Positions 29,847 through 38,308 of a stretch of 46,630 nucleotides of DNA are shown one piece after another. The notes under the pieces are model-generated. The model did not search any database, was not told where the DNA came from, and was given only the letters and a program-made list of their open reading frames with translations. Positions within the stretch are counted from its first letter, which is position 1, and each line of letters starts with the position of its first letter. Origin of the DNA: Acidithiobacillus sp. (GTDB lineage Bacteria > Pseudomonadota > Gammaproteobacteria > Acidithiobacillales > Acidithiobacillaceae). A program made the translations under genes and the position numbers. The stretch is from NCBI RefSeq assembly GCF_023256195.1, contig NZ_JAGDWX010000026.1, forward strand, positions 1-46,630, given 5' to 3'.

Positions 29847-30422
29847 ATGAAAATTTTCCAGCCTGCTGTACGCATCCTTGCCACCGGTCTGCTTCTGAGT
29901 GCCCCCGTAGCCTTTGCCGCCGATACCGGCATGATGGGCGGTAATAACGTCATGCCTGCGGCCCCCATGGGTGCCGGTCCCATGGCCGGTCACGGTCCCA
30001 TGCAGGGCATGGGCCCACACATGGGCCCCATGGCCAAGATGGCCAATGCACCCGTCCCCATGCTCTTACCCATCGTCTGGAGGCACGCGGTAGAGCTCAA
30101 GCTCACCCCGGCCCAGGACAAGGAACTGCAGAACTGGCGCAAAGAAGCCGAAGAGAAGATGCGCGGACGTTGGCCCGAATGGCGTGCGCACAACCTTGCC
30201 CTGCGCAAGGCGCTTCTGGACAATGCGCCGGCGGCCACCCTCAAGCCTCTGGAAGATCAGGTGCTGAAGGACCATGCCGAAATGCTGCAGGAAGGGATCG
30301 CCCAGGTGGAGTTCGTCCACAAGCTGCTGACCCCGGAGCAGTGGCAGAGGGTCACCCAGATCTATGCCGACATGGAAAAACGGCAGAAGGACATGGGTCA
30401 TCCGGGCTGGAAGCGGCCCTGA
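29847..30422 (+). CDS. Met/His-rich Spy/CpxP-like periplasmic protein
   Basis: A 191-aa exported protein. The signal peptide ends LLLSAPVAFA-A (cleavage near residue 25). Residues about 30-70 are built of GPM/MGPM-type repeats rich in Met, His and Gly, a pattern seen in copper/silver-binding proteins. The rest is helical with ELKLTPAQDKELQNW and KLLTPEQWQRVTQIY, each close to the LTxxQ motif of Spy/CpxP. AGGAGA lies 6 nt before ATG. The stop overlaps the response-regulator start (TGATG). Such proteins act as periplasmic chaperones or as accessory sensors feeding a two-component pair; metal binding is inferred. Confidence 0.82.
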   Translation: MKIFQPAVRILATGLLLSAPVAFAADTGMMGGNNVMPAAPMGAGPMAGHGPMQGMGPHMGPMAKMANAPVPMLLPIVWRHAVELKLTPAQDKELQNWRKEAEEKMRGRWPEWRAHNLALRKALLDNAPAATLKPLEDQVLKDHAEMLQEGIAQVEFVHKLLTPEQWQRVTQIYADMEKRQKDMGHPGWKRP

Positions 30423-31144
30423 TGGCCAAGGCCCGCGTCCTGCTGGTAGACGACGACCCCAAGCTGCGCAGCATTCTGCTGCGCTACCTGGAGATGCAGG
30501 ATTTCAGCGTCTGTGGCGTCGCCTCCACGGCGCTGATGGACCGTATGCTGGAGCGGGAGTTCTTTGACCTGCTCCTGTTGGACGTGATGATGCCGGGAGA
30601 AGACGGCTTCGAGGCCTGCGCACGTCTGCGCCGGCAAGAGCCGCAGCTGCCCATCATCATGTTGACGGCCCGCGGCGATCTGGACGATCGCGTCCAGGGT
30701 CTGTCCCTGGGCGCTGACGACTATCTAGCCAAACCTTTCGAGCCCGAAGAGCTGGTGGCCCGCATGCGCGCCGTCCTGCGCCGCAGTCAGGAGCCGGACA
30801 TGGCCAGACCAAGCCCCGGCGCCATTCATTTCGGACCGTTCCGTCTCGCCCTCGATACCCGCAGCCTGTGGCGGGGTGACGAACGTATCGCTCTGACCGA
30901 AACCGAATTCTCTCTCCTCCACGCCCTCGCCAGTCACCCTTGGCAGACCCTGTCGCGCGATCGGCTGATCCAGATGATCCGCGCCGGCGACGAGGTCCCG
31001 GGAGCGCGCGGTGTCGATGTCTTCATCTCGCGTCTGCGCCGACTGATCGAGGACGATCCGTCCGCCCCGTGCTATCTACAGACCGTCTGGGGACGCGGTT
31101 ACGTCTTCGTCCCCGGCGAGGACCGCGCGACCCCGGTCCGCTGA
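30422..31144 (+). CDS. OmpR-family response regulator
   Basis: A 240-aa regulator. The receiver domain has the acidic pocket in LLVDDDPKL, phospho-acceptor Asp 54 in LLLLDVMMPG, the Thr in MLTARGD, and the Lys in DYLAKPFEP. The C-terminal winged helix includes LTETEFSLLHALASHPW, the recognition-helix region VDVFISRLRRLIEDDP, and QTVWGRGYVFVP. Its start overlaps the Spy-like stop, and its stop overlaps the sensor-kinase start, each by one base, so the three are co-translated. The divergent RND operon is the obvious target; that is inference. Confidence 0.95.
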   Translation: MAKARVLLVDDDPKLRSILLRYLEMQDFSVCGVASTALMDRMLEREFFDLLLLDVMMPGEDGFEACARLRRQEPQLPIIMLTARGDLDDRVQGLSLGADDYLAKPFEPEELVARMRAVLRRSQEPDMARPSPGAIHFGPFRLALDTRSLWRGDERIALTETEFSLLHALASHPWQTLSRDRLIQMIRAGDEVPGARGVDVFISRLRRLIEDDPSAPCYLQTVWGRGYVFVPGEDRATPVR

Positions 31145-32400
31145 TGCGTCCCCGTTTCTGGAGCGACACGCTCTTTGCCCGGATTTTTCTGCTGGTGGGT
31201 GCTCTGCTACTCGCCAGCCAGCTCGCGGTATACTGGTATTTCAACGTCTATCAGGCCGAGCGGCGGGCCCAGTTTCCCGCCCAGAACTGGGCGCAGATCC
31301 TCACCCTGAGCGAATCCCTGGGGCCAGCGGCGCGGGCCGAGCTGGCTCCCACCTTGGCCCGTCAAGGCATGGACTGGCGCCCGGCCAGCGCCATGAGCGG
31401 CAGCCACAAGCTTCCGGCACCCCTGCAGAGCGCCCTGCAGATCCTGCACGGGCTCGGCTGGCCCGAAGCCGAGATCCGTCTCGACCGTCGCCACGATATC
31501 CTCTGGTTACGGGCAAGCCCCACCAGCGCGCACGCCATCGCCATGCCCTTGCCCAGGCCCGCCGGACCATCGCCGCAGTGGTTCAAGCTCAGTGCCATTC
31601 TTCTCCTGTCCCTGCTCGGCACCTTCCTCATCGTCCGCCAGTTGACGCGTCCCTTGAGCCGCATCATTGCCGGCGTGGCGGATGCCCGCACCACCGAGAC
31701 CCTGCCGGAACTGCCCGTGGCCGGGCCCGCCGATGTCCAGCGCCTGGCCGAGAAACTGAATCAGGCTCTGCGCGACGTCCACCAGCTCTGGAAGGAGCGG
31801 GAGATGGTCCTGCTGGGGGTGTCCCACGATCTGCGCACTCCCCTGACGCGGATGCGCATGCTCCTGGAATTTTTGCCCCCGAATACCGAAGTACGGGAAG
31901 AGCTCATCGCCAATCTGCGGGAGATGGATGAGATCCTGCGCCAGTTCCTGGACTACGCCCGCAGTGGTCAGGAAGAACCGAGTCAGGTGCTGGATCTGCC
32001 GCACTGGCTCGAGGATTTTATCGAGCGGCAGGGGCCGGACATCCAGCTGGACCTACCGGACGAGCGACCACTGCAGGCGAGACTGCGGCCCGTGGGCCTC
32101 GCGCGCATCCTTCAGAACCTCATCGACAACGCCCGGCGCCACGCTGCCCCGCCATTCCTGCTGCACCTGCGGCGGGAAGGCACGGAACTGGTCTTCGTGC
32201 TGCGCGATCACGGCAGTGGCATTCCCGCAGGAGACCTGGAAAATCTGGAGAGACCCTTCGCCGTGGCGGGTCGTGGTGGCGGCACCGGGCTCGGCCTCGC
32301 CATCGTTCGCCGACTGGTCCAAGCCCAGAGGGGCGCCCTCCACTTCCGCGATGCCGTGGGCGGCGGTCTGGAAGTGGAGGTACGACTGCCCGAGCGCTGA
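31144..32400 (+). CDS. EnvZ-like sensor histidine kinase
   Basis: The membrane sensor partner of the OmpR-type regulator, 418 aa. TM1 is around residues 12-33, a periplasmic domain of about 110 residues follows, TM2 is around 145-165, then HAMP (RQLTRPLSRIIAGV). The H-box SHDLRTPLTRMRMLLEF has phospho-acceptor His 228 and is of the EnvZ type. The N-box is ILQNLIDNARRHA, and the G-boxes are RDHGSGIP and GGGTGLGLAIVRRLV. The periplasmic sensor part is unlike any I can name and could read signals passed on by the Spy-like protein. Confidence 0.94.
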   Translation: MRPRFWSDTLFARIFLLVGALLLASQLAVYWYFNVYQAERRAQFPAQNWAQILTLSESLGPAARAELAPTLARQGMDWRPASAMSGSHKLPAPLQSALQILHGLGWPEAEIRLDRRHDILWLRASPTSAHAIAMPLPRPAGPSPQWFKLSAILLLSLLGTFLIVRQLTRPLSRIIAGVADARTTETLPELPVAGPADVQRLAEKLNQALRDVHQLWKEREMVLLGVSHDLRTPLTRMRMLLEFLPPNTEVREELIANLREMDEILRQFLDYARSGQEEPSQVLDLPHWLEDFIERQGPDIQLDLPDERPLQARLRPVGLARILQNLIDNARRHAAPPFLLHLRREGTELVFVLRDHGSGIPAGDLENLERPFAVAGRGGGTGLGLAIVRRLVQAQRGALHFRDAVGGGLEVEVRLPER

Positions 32401-32407
32401 ACTCGCC

Positions 32408-32746
32408 TCAGTGCTGCGGTGGAGCCTCACGCGGACAAAGTTTGCGCAGATCCCGCACTTCCTGGGGACTGAGGTCGCGCCAGGCGATGTTGCCGCAGCT
32501 TCCCGCCAGAGGTCCCTGCAAGGTGCCGGCCTGGGACACCGCCTTACCCACGGGAAAATCCGGTACGGATCGCGTGCTCACCGTAGGACCGACCATCTGC
32601 ACCGAGGCTGCCGGACTGGTGACTGCGGTCTGCGCGACCCGGGCGCGCTGGTTCTGCCACCAGAAGAAGGCGATGGCCACTACCAGTAGTACGAAAATCA
32701 CCAGCACCCACCACCTCGCCGACCCGCGGCTATCTTGTCCATCCAT
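32408..32746 (-). CDS. Small single-span membrane protein, unknown
   Basis: About 112 aa. There is a short N-terminal segment, then one membrane span (WWVLVIFVLLVVAIAFFWW, about residues 12-30) and a hydrophilic remainder ending in a part with two cysteines (SCGNIAWRDLSPQEVRDLRKLC). No family recognised. ATG 32746 has GGAGG 9 nt upstream; ATG 32755 and GTG 32764 are longer options. It lies 33 nt after uvrD on the same strand and converges on the sensor kinase with only 7 nt between stops. Confidence 0.6.
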   Translation of the reverse strand: MDGQDSRGSARWWVLVIFVLLVVAIAFFWWQNQRARVAQTAVTSPAASVQMVGPTVSTRSVPDFPVGKAVSQAGTLQGPLAGSCGNIAWRDLSPQEVRDLRKLCPREAPPQH

Positions 32747-32779
32747 CTTGCTCATCCTCCTCACTTTCCTCGCCGGCTC

Positions 32780-34927
32780 TCAGGAGAGAGCTTCCAGGGC
32801 TACGACACCCAGAGCCAGCCACTTGGTGCCCGACGCGAAACGTACCTGGATCCGTCCCTGCCGACCCGAAGCCTCGTAGTCCAGTACCGTTCCCTCGCCG
32901 AAGACCGGGTGCCGAATGCGGCTGCCCAAGGGGTATGGCAACTCCCGCTCGGCCCTGCTCTGCCGGGCTGACCCCATGGCCACCGCCGCCACGGGACGAG
33001 CGATGCGCGCCCGAGGCCGTAGCTCGCGGATGAGCTCGGCTGGCAGATCCCGCAGAAAACGGGAGGGTAGGCTGGAGCGCTCCGATCCGTGCAGACGCCG
33101 GCTCTCGGCGTGGCAGAGTACCAGCCGCCGCATGGCGCGGGTCATGCCCACGTAGCAGAGCCGACGCTCCTCGGCGAGCCCGTCGGCATCCTCCAGCGAG
33201 CGCTGGTGTGGGAACAGGCCCTCTTCCAGACCCACCAGAAAAACCACGGGAAACTCGAGGCCCTTGGCGCTGTGCAGACTCATCAGCTGCACGGCGTCCT
33301 CCCAGGCATCGCTGGCGCCCTCGCCGGCTTCCAGCGCGGCGTGGGTGAGGAATTCCGACAGGAGGTTGCCCGGATCGGGATTGAGCTCCCGCAAGGCCTC
33401 CCGCTCTTCCACAAACTCGTAGGCGCGTGCGGCATTGATGAGTTCGTCCAGATTCTCCAGCCGGCCCTCGCTACGATCGCCGTCGCGTCCGTACCAGTCG
33501 CGCAGGCCAGTGACCTCTATGACCCGATGCACCGCGGCATCCAGGGGTTCTCCGGCAATCTGGGCGGCCAGTTTGTCGATGAGGGTCAGGAAGGCGTTCA
33601 GCTTGGGCAGGGCCGCCTGTCCTGCCGCCTGCCACAGCGATAGCCCCTGCTCCCGTGCCTGCAGCCGCAGACGCTCGAGGGTGACGTTGCCGATACCGCG
33701 GGTGGGCACATTGACCACCCGCTCGAAGGAGGCATCGTCGTGGCGGTTGCGGCACAGGCGCAGATAGGCCAGCACGTCCTTGATCTCCGCCCGTTCAAAA
33801 AAACGCAGGCCGCCGTAGACGCGATAGGGCACGCCCTCGCGCACGAGGACCTCCTCGAAGACCCGAGACTGGGCATTGGAACGGTAGAGGATGGCGCAGT
33901 CCCGACGCTGGCCTCCCTGCGCTACCCAGTTCTGGATCTGGGCGACGACGAACCGGGCTTCGTCCTCCTCGTTGTAGGCCGCATAGAGCTCCAGGGGCTC
34001 GCCGCCGTCCTGCGCCGTCCACAGGGTCTTGCCCAGACGCTCCGGATTCTGGGCGATGACGGCATTGGCAGCCGCGAGGATCGGTGCCGTGGAGCGATAG
34101 TTCTGCTCCAGACGCACCAGGGCCGCACCAGGAAAATCCTCGGCAAAACGCAGCAGATTCTCGACCCGGGCGCCGCGCCAGGCATAGATGGACTGATCGT
34201 CATCGCCCACCACGAAGAGCCGTCCGTGCGTGGCCAGGCGCCGCAACCAGGTGTATTGCACAGCGTTGGTGTCCTGAAACTCGTCCACGAGCACGTGCGC
34301 AAACCGTTCCCGGTAGTGCTCCAGGATGGCGTCCTGTTCCCACAGGCGCAGCGCGTACAAGAGCAGATCGGCAAAATCCAGCAGCCCGCCCCGTTCCTTG
34401 ATGAGTTCGTAGCGTTGATAGACCTGCACCGGTGTCGACCAGCGGCCCACCTCCCGCGCCGCAACCTCCGCCGGCGTCCATCCCTCGTCCTTCCAGCGGC
34501 CGATCTGGGCCGCCAGGGCCCTGGGGGCCCACTGCTTCTCGTCCAGACCCAGTTCGCGCAGGGCGCGGCGCACCAGCCGCTGGCTGTCGTCGCTGTCGAG
34601 AACCTGAAAATCCGCGGGCAGACCCAGGGCCTCGGCATGACGGCGCAGCAGGCGGTGGGCGATGCCGTGGAAAGTCCCCATCCACAAGGGGCCAAGGTCC
34701 AGCTGCACCAGCGCTGCCAGGCGCTCGCGCATGGACCGGGCCGCCTTGTTGGTGAAGGTCACGGCCAGGATCTCCGCTGGGCGTACGCCCTCTTCCAGGA
34801 GGTGGGCGATCCGGCTGATGAGCACCCGGGTCTTGCCGGAACCCGCTCCCGCAAGCACCAGAGCAGGGCCCGGTGGCAGAAGTACGGCCTCGCGCTGTTG
34901 GTCGTTGAGTTGCGTCCATTCGCTCAC
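32780..34927 (-). CDS. uvrD: UvrD/Rep-type DNA helicase
   Basis: A superfamily 1A 3'-5' helicase, 715 aa from GTG 34927. All motifs are present in order: Q-motif LNDQQREAV, I AGAGSGKTRVL, Ia TFTNKAARSM, II LVDEFQDTNAVQ, III GDDDQSIYAWRGA, IV LEQNYRST, V LMSLHSAKGLEFPVVFL and VI RRLCYVGMTRAM. The C-terminal tail contains LPYPLGSRIRHPVFGEGTVL, as in UvrD/PcrA. The GTG has AAGGCGG upstream and gives a typical N-terminus; ATG 34969 would add 14 residues without homology. The role is mismatch and nucleotide-excision repair; Rep cannot be fully excluded. Confidence 0.93.
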   Translation of the reverse strand: MSEWTQLNDQQREAVLLPPGPALVLAGAGSGKTRVLISRIAHLLEEGVRPAEILAVTFTNKAARSMRERLAALVQLDLGPLWMGTFHGIAHRLLRRHAEALGLPADFQVLDSDDSQRLVRRALRELGLDEKQWAPRALAAQIGRWKDEGWTPAEVAAREVGRWSTPVQVYQRYELIKERGGLLDFADLLLYALRLWEQDAILEHYRERFAHVLVDEFQDTNAVQYTWLRRLATHGRLFVVGDDDQSIYAWRGARVENLLRFAEDFPGAALVRLEQNYRSTAPILAAANAVIAQNPERLGKTLWTAQDGGEPLELYAAYNEEDEARFVVAQIQNWVAQGGQRRDCAILYRSNAQSRVFEEVLVREGVPYRVYGGLRFFERAEIKDVLAYLRLCRNRHDDASFERVVNVPTRGIGNVTLERLRLQAREQGLSLWQAAGQAALPKLNAFLTLIDKLAAQIAGEPLDAAVHRVIEVTGLRDWYGRDGDRSEGRLENLDELINAARAYEFVEEREALRELNPDPGNLLSEFLTHAALEAGEGASDAWEDAVQLMSLHSAKGLEFPVVFLVGLEEGLFPHQRSLEDADGLAEERRLCYVGMTRAMRRLVLCHAESRRLHGSERSSLPSRFLRDLPAELIRELRPRARIARPVAAVAMGSARQSRAERELPYPLGSRIRHPVFGEGTVLDYEASGRQGRIQVRFASGTKWLALGVVALEALS

Positions 34928-35028
34928 AGCATCCGCCTTGGTCTTGAAATTCGCAGTCCTTGCCCACATTGTGAGGGCAGGAATTGCGCTTTTCCACCAT
35001 TGGCCTCGAGTCTCATCAGGGGATTGCC

Positions 35029-35964
35029 TTGGAATATAAAGATTACTATCAGATTCTGGGTGTTGGCCGCGACGCCGATGCCGACGCCATCAAGGCGGCC
35101 TACCGCAGGATGGCGCGCCGGTACCATCCGGACGTCAGCAAGGAGGCAAATGCGGAGGATCGCTTCAAGGAGGTCCAGGAGGCCTATGAGGTGCTCAAGG
35201 ACCCCGAGAAGCGCCGCGCCTACGATCAGCTGGGAAGCAATTGGCGCGCCGGTCAGGAGTTTCGTCCACCGCCGGGATGGGAAAATTTCCACGCGGGCTT
35301 CGGCGGCCCCCAGGATGCTGCCGGCATGGGCGGCTTCAGCGACTTCTTCGAAGAACTCTTTGCCCAAAGCCGCGGCGGTCGGCGCGGTGGCGGTTTCCGC
35401 GCCCAGGGCGAGGATACCCAGGCCACCCTCGCCATCAGCCTGGAGGATGCCGCCCACGGTGTGCAGCGGGAGATCGCCCTGGAATTGCCGGGGCTCGGTC
35501 CGGACGGTCGTTTGCAGCGTCAGACCCGGCGCCTGACGGTCAAGATTCCCAAAGGCATCACCGCCGGTCAGCGTCTGCGCATTGCCGGGCAGGGTCAACC
35601 GGGTCTCGGGGGCGGTCCCGCCGGCGACCTGTATCTGCTGGTGGATTTCCTGCCCCACCCGCAGTTCCGTGTGGAGGGCCGGGATCTCTATCACGATCTC
35701 AAGGTCACTCCTTGGGAGGCCGTGCTGGGCGCCAGCGTCGAGGTGCCCACCCTGGATGGCCCGGTCCGCACCAAGGTCCCGGCCGGTTCCAACTGCGGTC
35801 AGAAGCTGCGCCTCAAGGGCAAGGGTCTACCGGGAAGCGCGGGCAAGGAGGGCGGAGATCTCTATGCCGTCATTCAAATCGTCGTGCCGAAGACCTTGTC
35901 GGAGCAGGACCGGGCACTCTGGCAGCAGTTGGCCGAACACACGCACTTCCACCCACGTCGCTGA
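35029..35964 (+). CDS. cbpA: DnaJ-class co-chaperone CbpA
   Basis: A DnaJ paralogue that works with DnaK and binds curved DNA, 311 aa. The J domain is at residues 3-70 with the HPD tripeptide in [13 protein letters not shown] Gly/Phe-rich linker follows (about 85-130), then the two C-terminal substrate-binding domains; there is no DnaJ zinc finger, which marks CbpA. The start is TTG at 35029 ([12 protein letters not shown]), with AGGGG 6 nt upstream and the family's usual (M)EYKDYY beginning. cbpM follows after 22 nt, as in other proteobacteria. Confidence 0.94.
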   Translation: MEYKDYYQILGVGRDADADAIKAAYRRMARRYHPDVSKEANAEDRFKEVQEAYEVLKDPEKRRAYDQLGSNWRAGQEFRPPPGWENFHAGFGGPQDAAGMGGFSDFFEELFAQSRGGRRGGGFRAQGEDTQATLAISLEDAAHGVQREIALELPGLGPDGRLQRQTRRLTVKIPKGITAGQRLRIAGQGQPGLGGGPAGDLYLLVDFLPHPQFRVEGRDLYHDLKVTPWEAVLGASVEVPTLDGPVRTKVPAGSNCGQKLRLKGKGLPGSAGKEGGDLYAVIQIVVPKTLSEQDRALWQQLAEHTHFHPRR

Positions 35965-35986
35965 GCCAGTGTGAGGAGAAGCGCCC

Positions 35987-36274
35987 ATGAGTTCCACTCC
36001 CATCCCCGTCCTGCAGGCCGAGATCGTCGACGACGGTCTGTTCTGCTTCGACTTCGGTCAGCTCTGCACCCTGCTGCACTGTGCCCCCAACGAGGCCCTG
36101 GCCTGGGTCCATTACGGGGTGATCCAGCCCCAGGGCAGCGGACCACAGCATTGGCGCTTCCGGCGCATCGACCTCTACCGCGCCCGCCTCGGGCAGCGCC
36201 TCGCCCGCGATCTCGAGCTGGATATGGCCGGCGCGGCACTAGCCATCGAGCTGCTGGAGCGTCTGCGCTCCTAG
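35987..36274 (+). CDS. cbpM: Chaperone modulatory protein CbpM
   Basis: A 95-aa partner that inhibits CbpA by binding its J domain. Its MerR-like helix region (FDFGQLCTLLHCAPNEALAWV) and the short aromatic strand HWRFRRIDLYRARLG fit the CbpM family, and the gene order cbpA-cbpM is conserved. GAGGAG precedes the ATG. The name rests on context plus weak similarity, as CbpM proteins diverge strongly. Confidence 0.85.
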   Translation: MSSTPIPVLQAEIVDDGLFCFDFGQLCTLLHCAPNEALAWVHYGVIQPQGSGPQHWRFRRIDLYRARLGQRLARDLELDMAGAALAIELLERLRS

Positions 36275-36611
36275 ACGGGGCCGCCGTCGCTGCTCTGGTG
36301 GACCAGCACCCGATCCGGCCCTCCGTTTCGGCACGGTAGAGCGCGCGGTGCGCGCGCCATCGACGGTGGTTTCGGGGCAGATGACGAGAAATCCATCGCC
36401 ACTGTGGTAGCCCCACTCCTCGTTGATCTCCTTGGAATTGCCGAGGTCCGAGCAGGAGAATCGCCAGGGTCTTTCCGTGGCGTCGTGCAACGGCCCACTC
36501 TTGGGCCAGGCGCTCCCCGTCACGTAGGCCGATTGCGCAGCGCCGACAAACACGTCGGAACGTCCCACGAAGCAGTGGAATATCGCCGGATGACAGTCGA
36601 TCGACGGGAGC
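36275..36611. other. Gap with an orphan reading frame of unknown status
   Basis: These 337 bases lie between convergent cbpM and the SIMPL-domain gene. A minus-strand open frame of up to 130 codons spans 36631-36239, overlapping both neighbours. Its middle part (for example GYHSGDGFLVICPETTVDG) has a protein-like composition, but it has no recognisable family, no good ribosome site, and an Arg/Pro-rich low-complexity end. It may be a decayed gene or a chance frame. No RNA gene or terminator was recognised. Confidence 0.3.
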
Positions 36612-37316
36612 TCAGGAGCGGCACCAAGCACTGCCTGCGACTTCCACCTGACCGGCTTTGTGACCCTCGCCCATGGGTATCTCAGGCGGCGTGCTGCTTC
36701 GAGCAGCGGCGAAGATCACGGGGCGCGGTCCGGAATCCTGCCAACGATCGCTGAGGCGCACCGAGTCTATACCGCCCCAGCGCAGGCCAAGGGCTGTGCA
36801 GGCTTCCTCGGCGCGTTTGCGCCAGACCTGCAAGGCCTGGGTTGCCGCCCGTTTCTCGGCCTGCTCGTGACCCGCAGGACTAGCGACGAACTGCGTCGAC
36901 ACGATCTGCAGACGCGTCTGCAGCTGGGCGAGCAGCGGACCCAGCAGGGATGGTGCCGCTTCCACCATCAGACTCCCTGAGACACGCCAGAGCGAACGTT
37001 TGTCCACCTCCACGCGAAAACTCCGGTAGCCCACATTCTGCCAATGCACAGCGGGCTCCTTGGCGAGAATCCGACTGGCCCATTGTAAAGATGCATTGAC
37101 GCTCGCTGCGGCGCTGACAGGATCGTCCCGATCCGCGCTGGCGCTCAGCTCCGCCCGGAGCAAGGTGGCCGGAACGCTATAGTCCTCGGTGGTCGACAAC
37201 TCGATATGCGTACGGTCCTGGTCGCCGGCGCCATCCCCCCAGGCAGCGCTGGACAGCAAGAACAGACCGACCACGAGACCACCGAGAACCGCACTGGAAC
37301 GATAACTGGGCACCAT
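36612..37316 (-). CDS. SIMPL-domain (DUF541) periplasmic protein
   Basis: A 234-aa exported protein. The signal peptide is SAVLGGLVVGLFLLSSAAWG, and the body has the DUF541/SIMPL outline: repeated beta strands with LRAELSASADRDDPVSAAASVNASLQ, then FRVEVDKRSLWRVSGSLMVEA in two pieces, and the C-terminal RAEEACTALGLRWGGIDSVRL segment. Members are periplasmic or outer-membrane associated and mostly uncharacterised. GAGAGG lies 5 nt before ATG. It is 21 nt downstream of the 2OG-oxygenase gene, so the two probably share a transcript. Confidence 0.72.
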   Translation of the reverse strand: MVPSYRSSAVLGGLVVGLFLLSSAAWGDGAGDQDRTHIELSTTEDYSVPATLLRAELSASADRDDPVSAAASVNASLQWASRILAKEPAVHWQNVGYRSFRVEVDKRSLWRVSGSLMVEAAPSLLGPLLAQLQTRLQIVSTQFVASPAGHEQAEKRAATQALQVWRKRAEEACTALGLRWGGIDSVRLSDRWQDSGPRPVIFAAARSSTPPEIPMGEGHKAGQVEVAGSAWCRS

Positions 37317-37337
37317 CGTATCCTCTCTGTAGAAAGC

Positions 37338-38078
37338 TCAGCGCAGCCGGAATCCATCGGGATCCTTGCCTCGCAGACGCCGAGAAAGGACCTGAAAGGA
37401 AAGACGGTTGGCGACGACGATGAATACCTTGCGCAGATGACCCGGGGGGCTGCGCAATTCCCGGACCGCATGCCAGGAATGATCGGTCTGCGCAAAAAGA
37501 AAGCTGCGGTTGCCCAGCACGGTGGACGCCGCGACCAGTTGCAGATCGTCGTAGGTAGGCGCCGAATGCCGGGGGAAACGTCCGCCATCGTCCAGGACCA
37601 GGGTTTGACCGCCCCACTCCTCCTGCCAGTCCGCCGGGGTATTGAGGTAAAAGATATGCGAGCCCAACTTGCGCCGGGCATCGGTGTGGGGCGACACCGA
37701 CGCCCCAGCCGCTGCGTAGTGCCAGTGCATGCTCAAGAGCACCGGTCTGCGGCGCGGCAATCCCAGCATCTGCCGCCAGAAATCCAGGTAGACTGGACTG
37801 CGCAGCTCTCCCAGGAAATTGCGCCAATGGCTGGACAGTCGTCCCTCTGTGGCCGGCACCACCTGCAGGCTGAGGCGCTGGTGCGTCTGCTGACCGTGGG
37901 CGCGACGGCGATTCTCCAGTTCCATCTCCTCTGGACTCGGCGACTCTCGGCAGAGCGTCGCAAAGGCCTCTTCCCGCAAGAATCCCTGGATGCTGGCGTA
38001 GGGATAAGGCTGCTTCTGCTGAAACGCATCCCTCTGAGCCAACAGCGACTCCATGACCGCGGTATCGATATACTCCAT
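37338..38078 (-). CDS. 2-oxoglutarate/Fe(II)-dependent oxygenase
   Basis: About 246 aa with the double-stranded beta-helix iron site: HTD in SVSPHTDARRKLGSHIFYLN gives the HxD pair (spaced H-x-D), and the distal His is in DHSWHAVREL, followed by the 2OG-binding Arg in GHLRKVFIV. The central EWGGQTLVLDD is typical of prolyl-4-hydroxylase/Tpa1-like proteins. The target (protein residue, sugar or small molecule) is unknown. ATG 38078 is chosen, with AGGCGG about 7 nt upstream. A longer frame to 38165 has a basic leader with no homology. Confidence 0.82.
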   Translation of the reverse strand: MEYIDTAVMESLLAQRDAFQQKQPYPYASIQGFLREEAFATLCRESPSPEEMELENRRRAHGQQTHQRLSLQVVPATEGRLSSHWRNFLGELRSPVYLDFWRQMLGLPRRRPVLLSMHWHYAAAGASVSPHTDARRKLGSHIFYLNTPADWQEEWGGQTLVLDDGGRFPRHSAPTYDDLQLVAASTVLGNRSFLFAQTDHSWHAVRELRSPPGHLRKVFIVVANRLSFQVLSRRLRGKDPDGFRLR

Positions 38079-38308
38079 CGTCCATCCGCCTCGCCAGTTC
38101 CCAATTCTCAAGGATAACTCAGCACGTCCAGGCGCGAAAACCACGCCCTTGGGCAGCCGGCCCACTTCCCGGTCCGATCAGCGGGTGGCCTACGTGGCAA
38201 TCCCCACTCGTAGGTCTCCCATCACCCGGTGTCCGCACGATCGACAGAAGCCGAGGTTAAACAGAGCGACGTGTCCTTGACACCTGGCCACCCCTGCCGT
38301 GGATCGAC

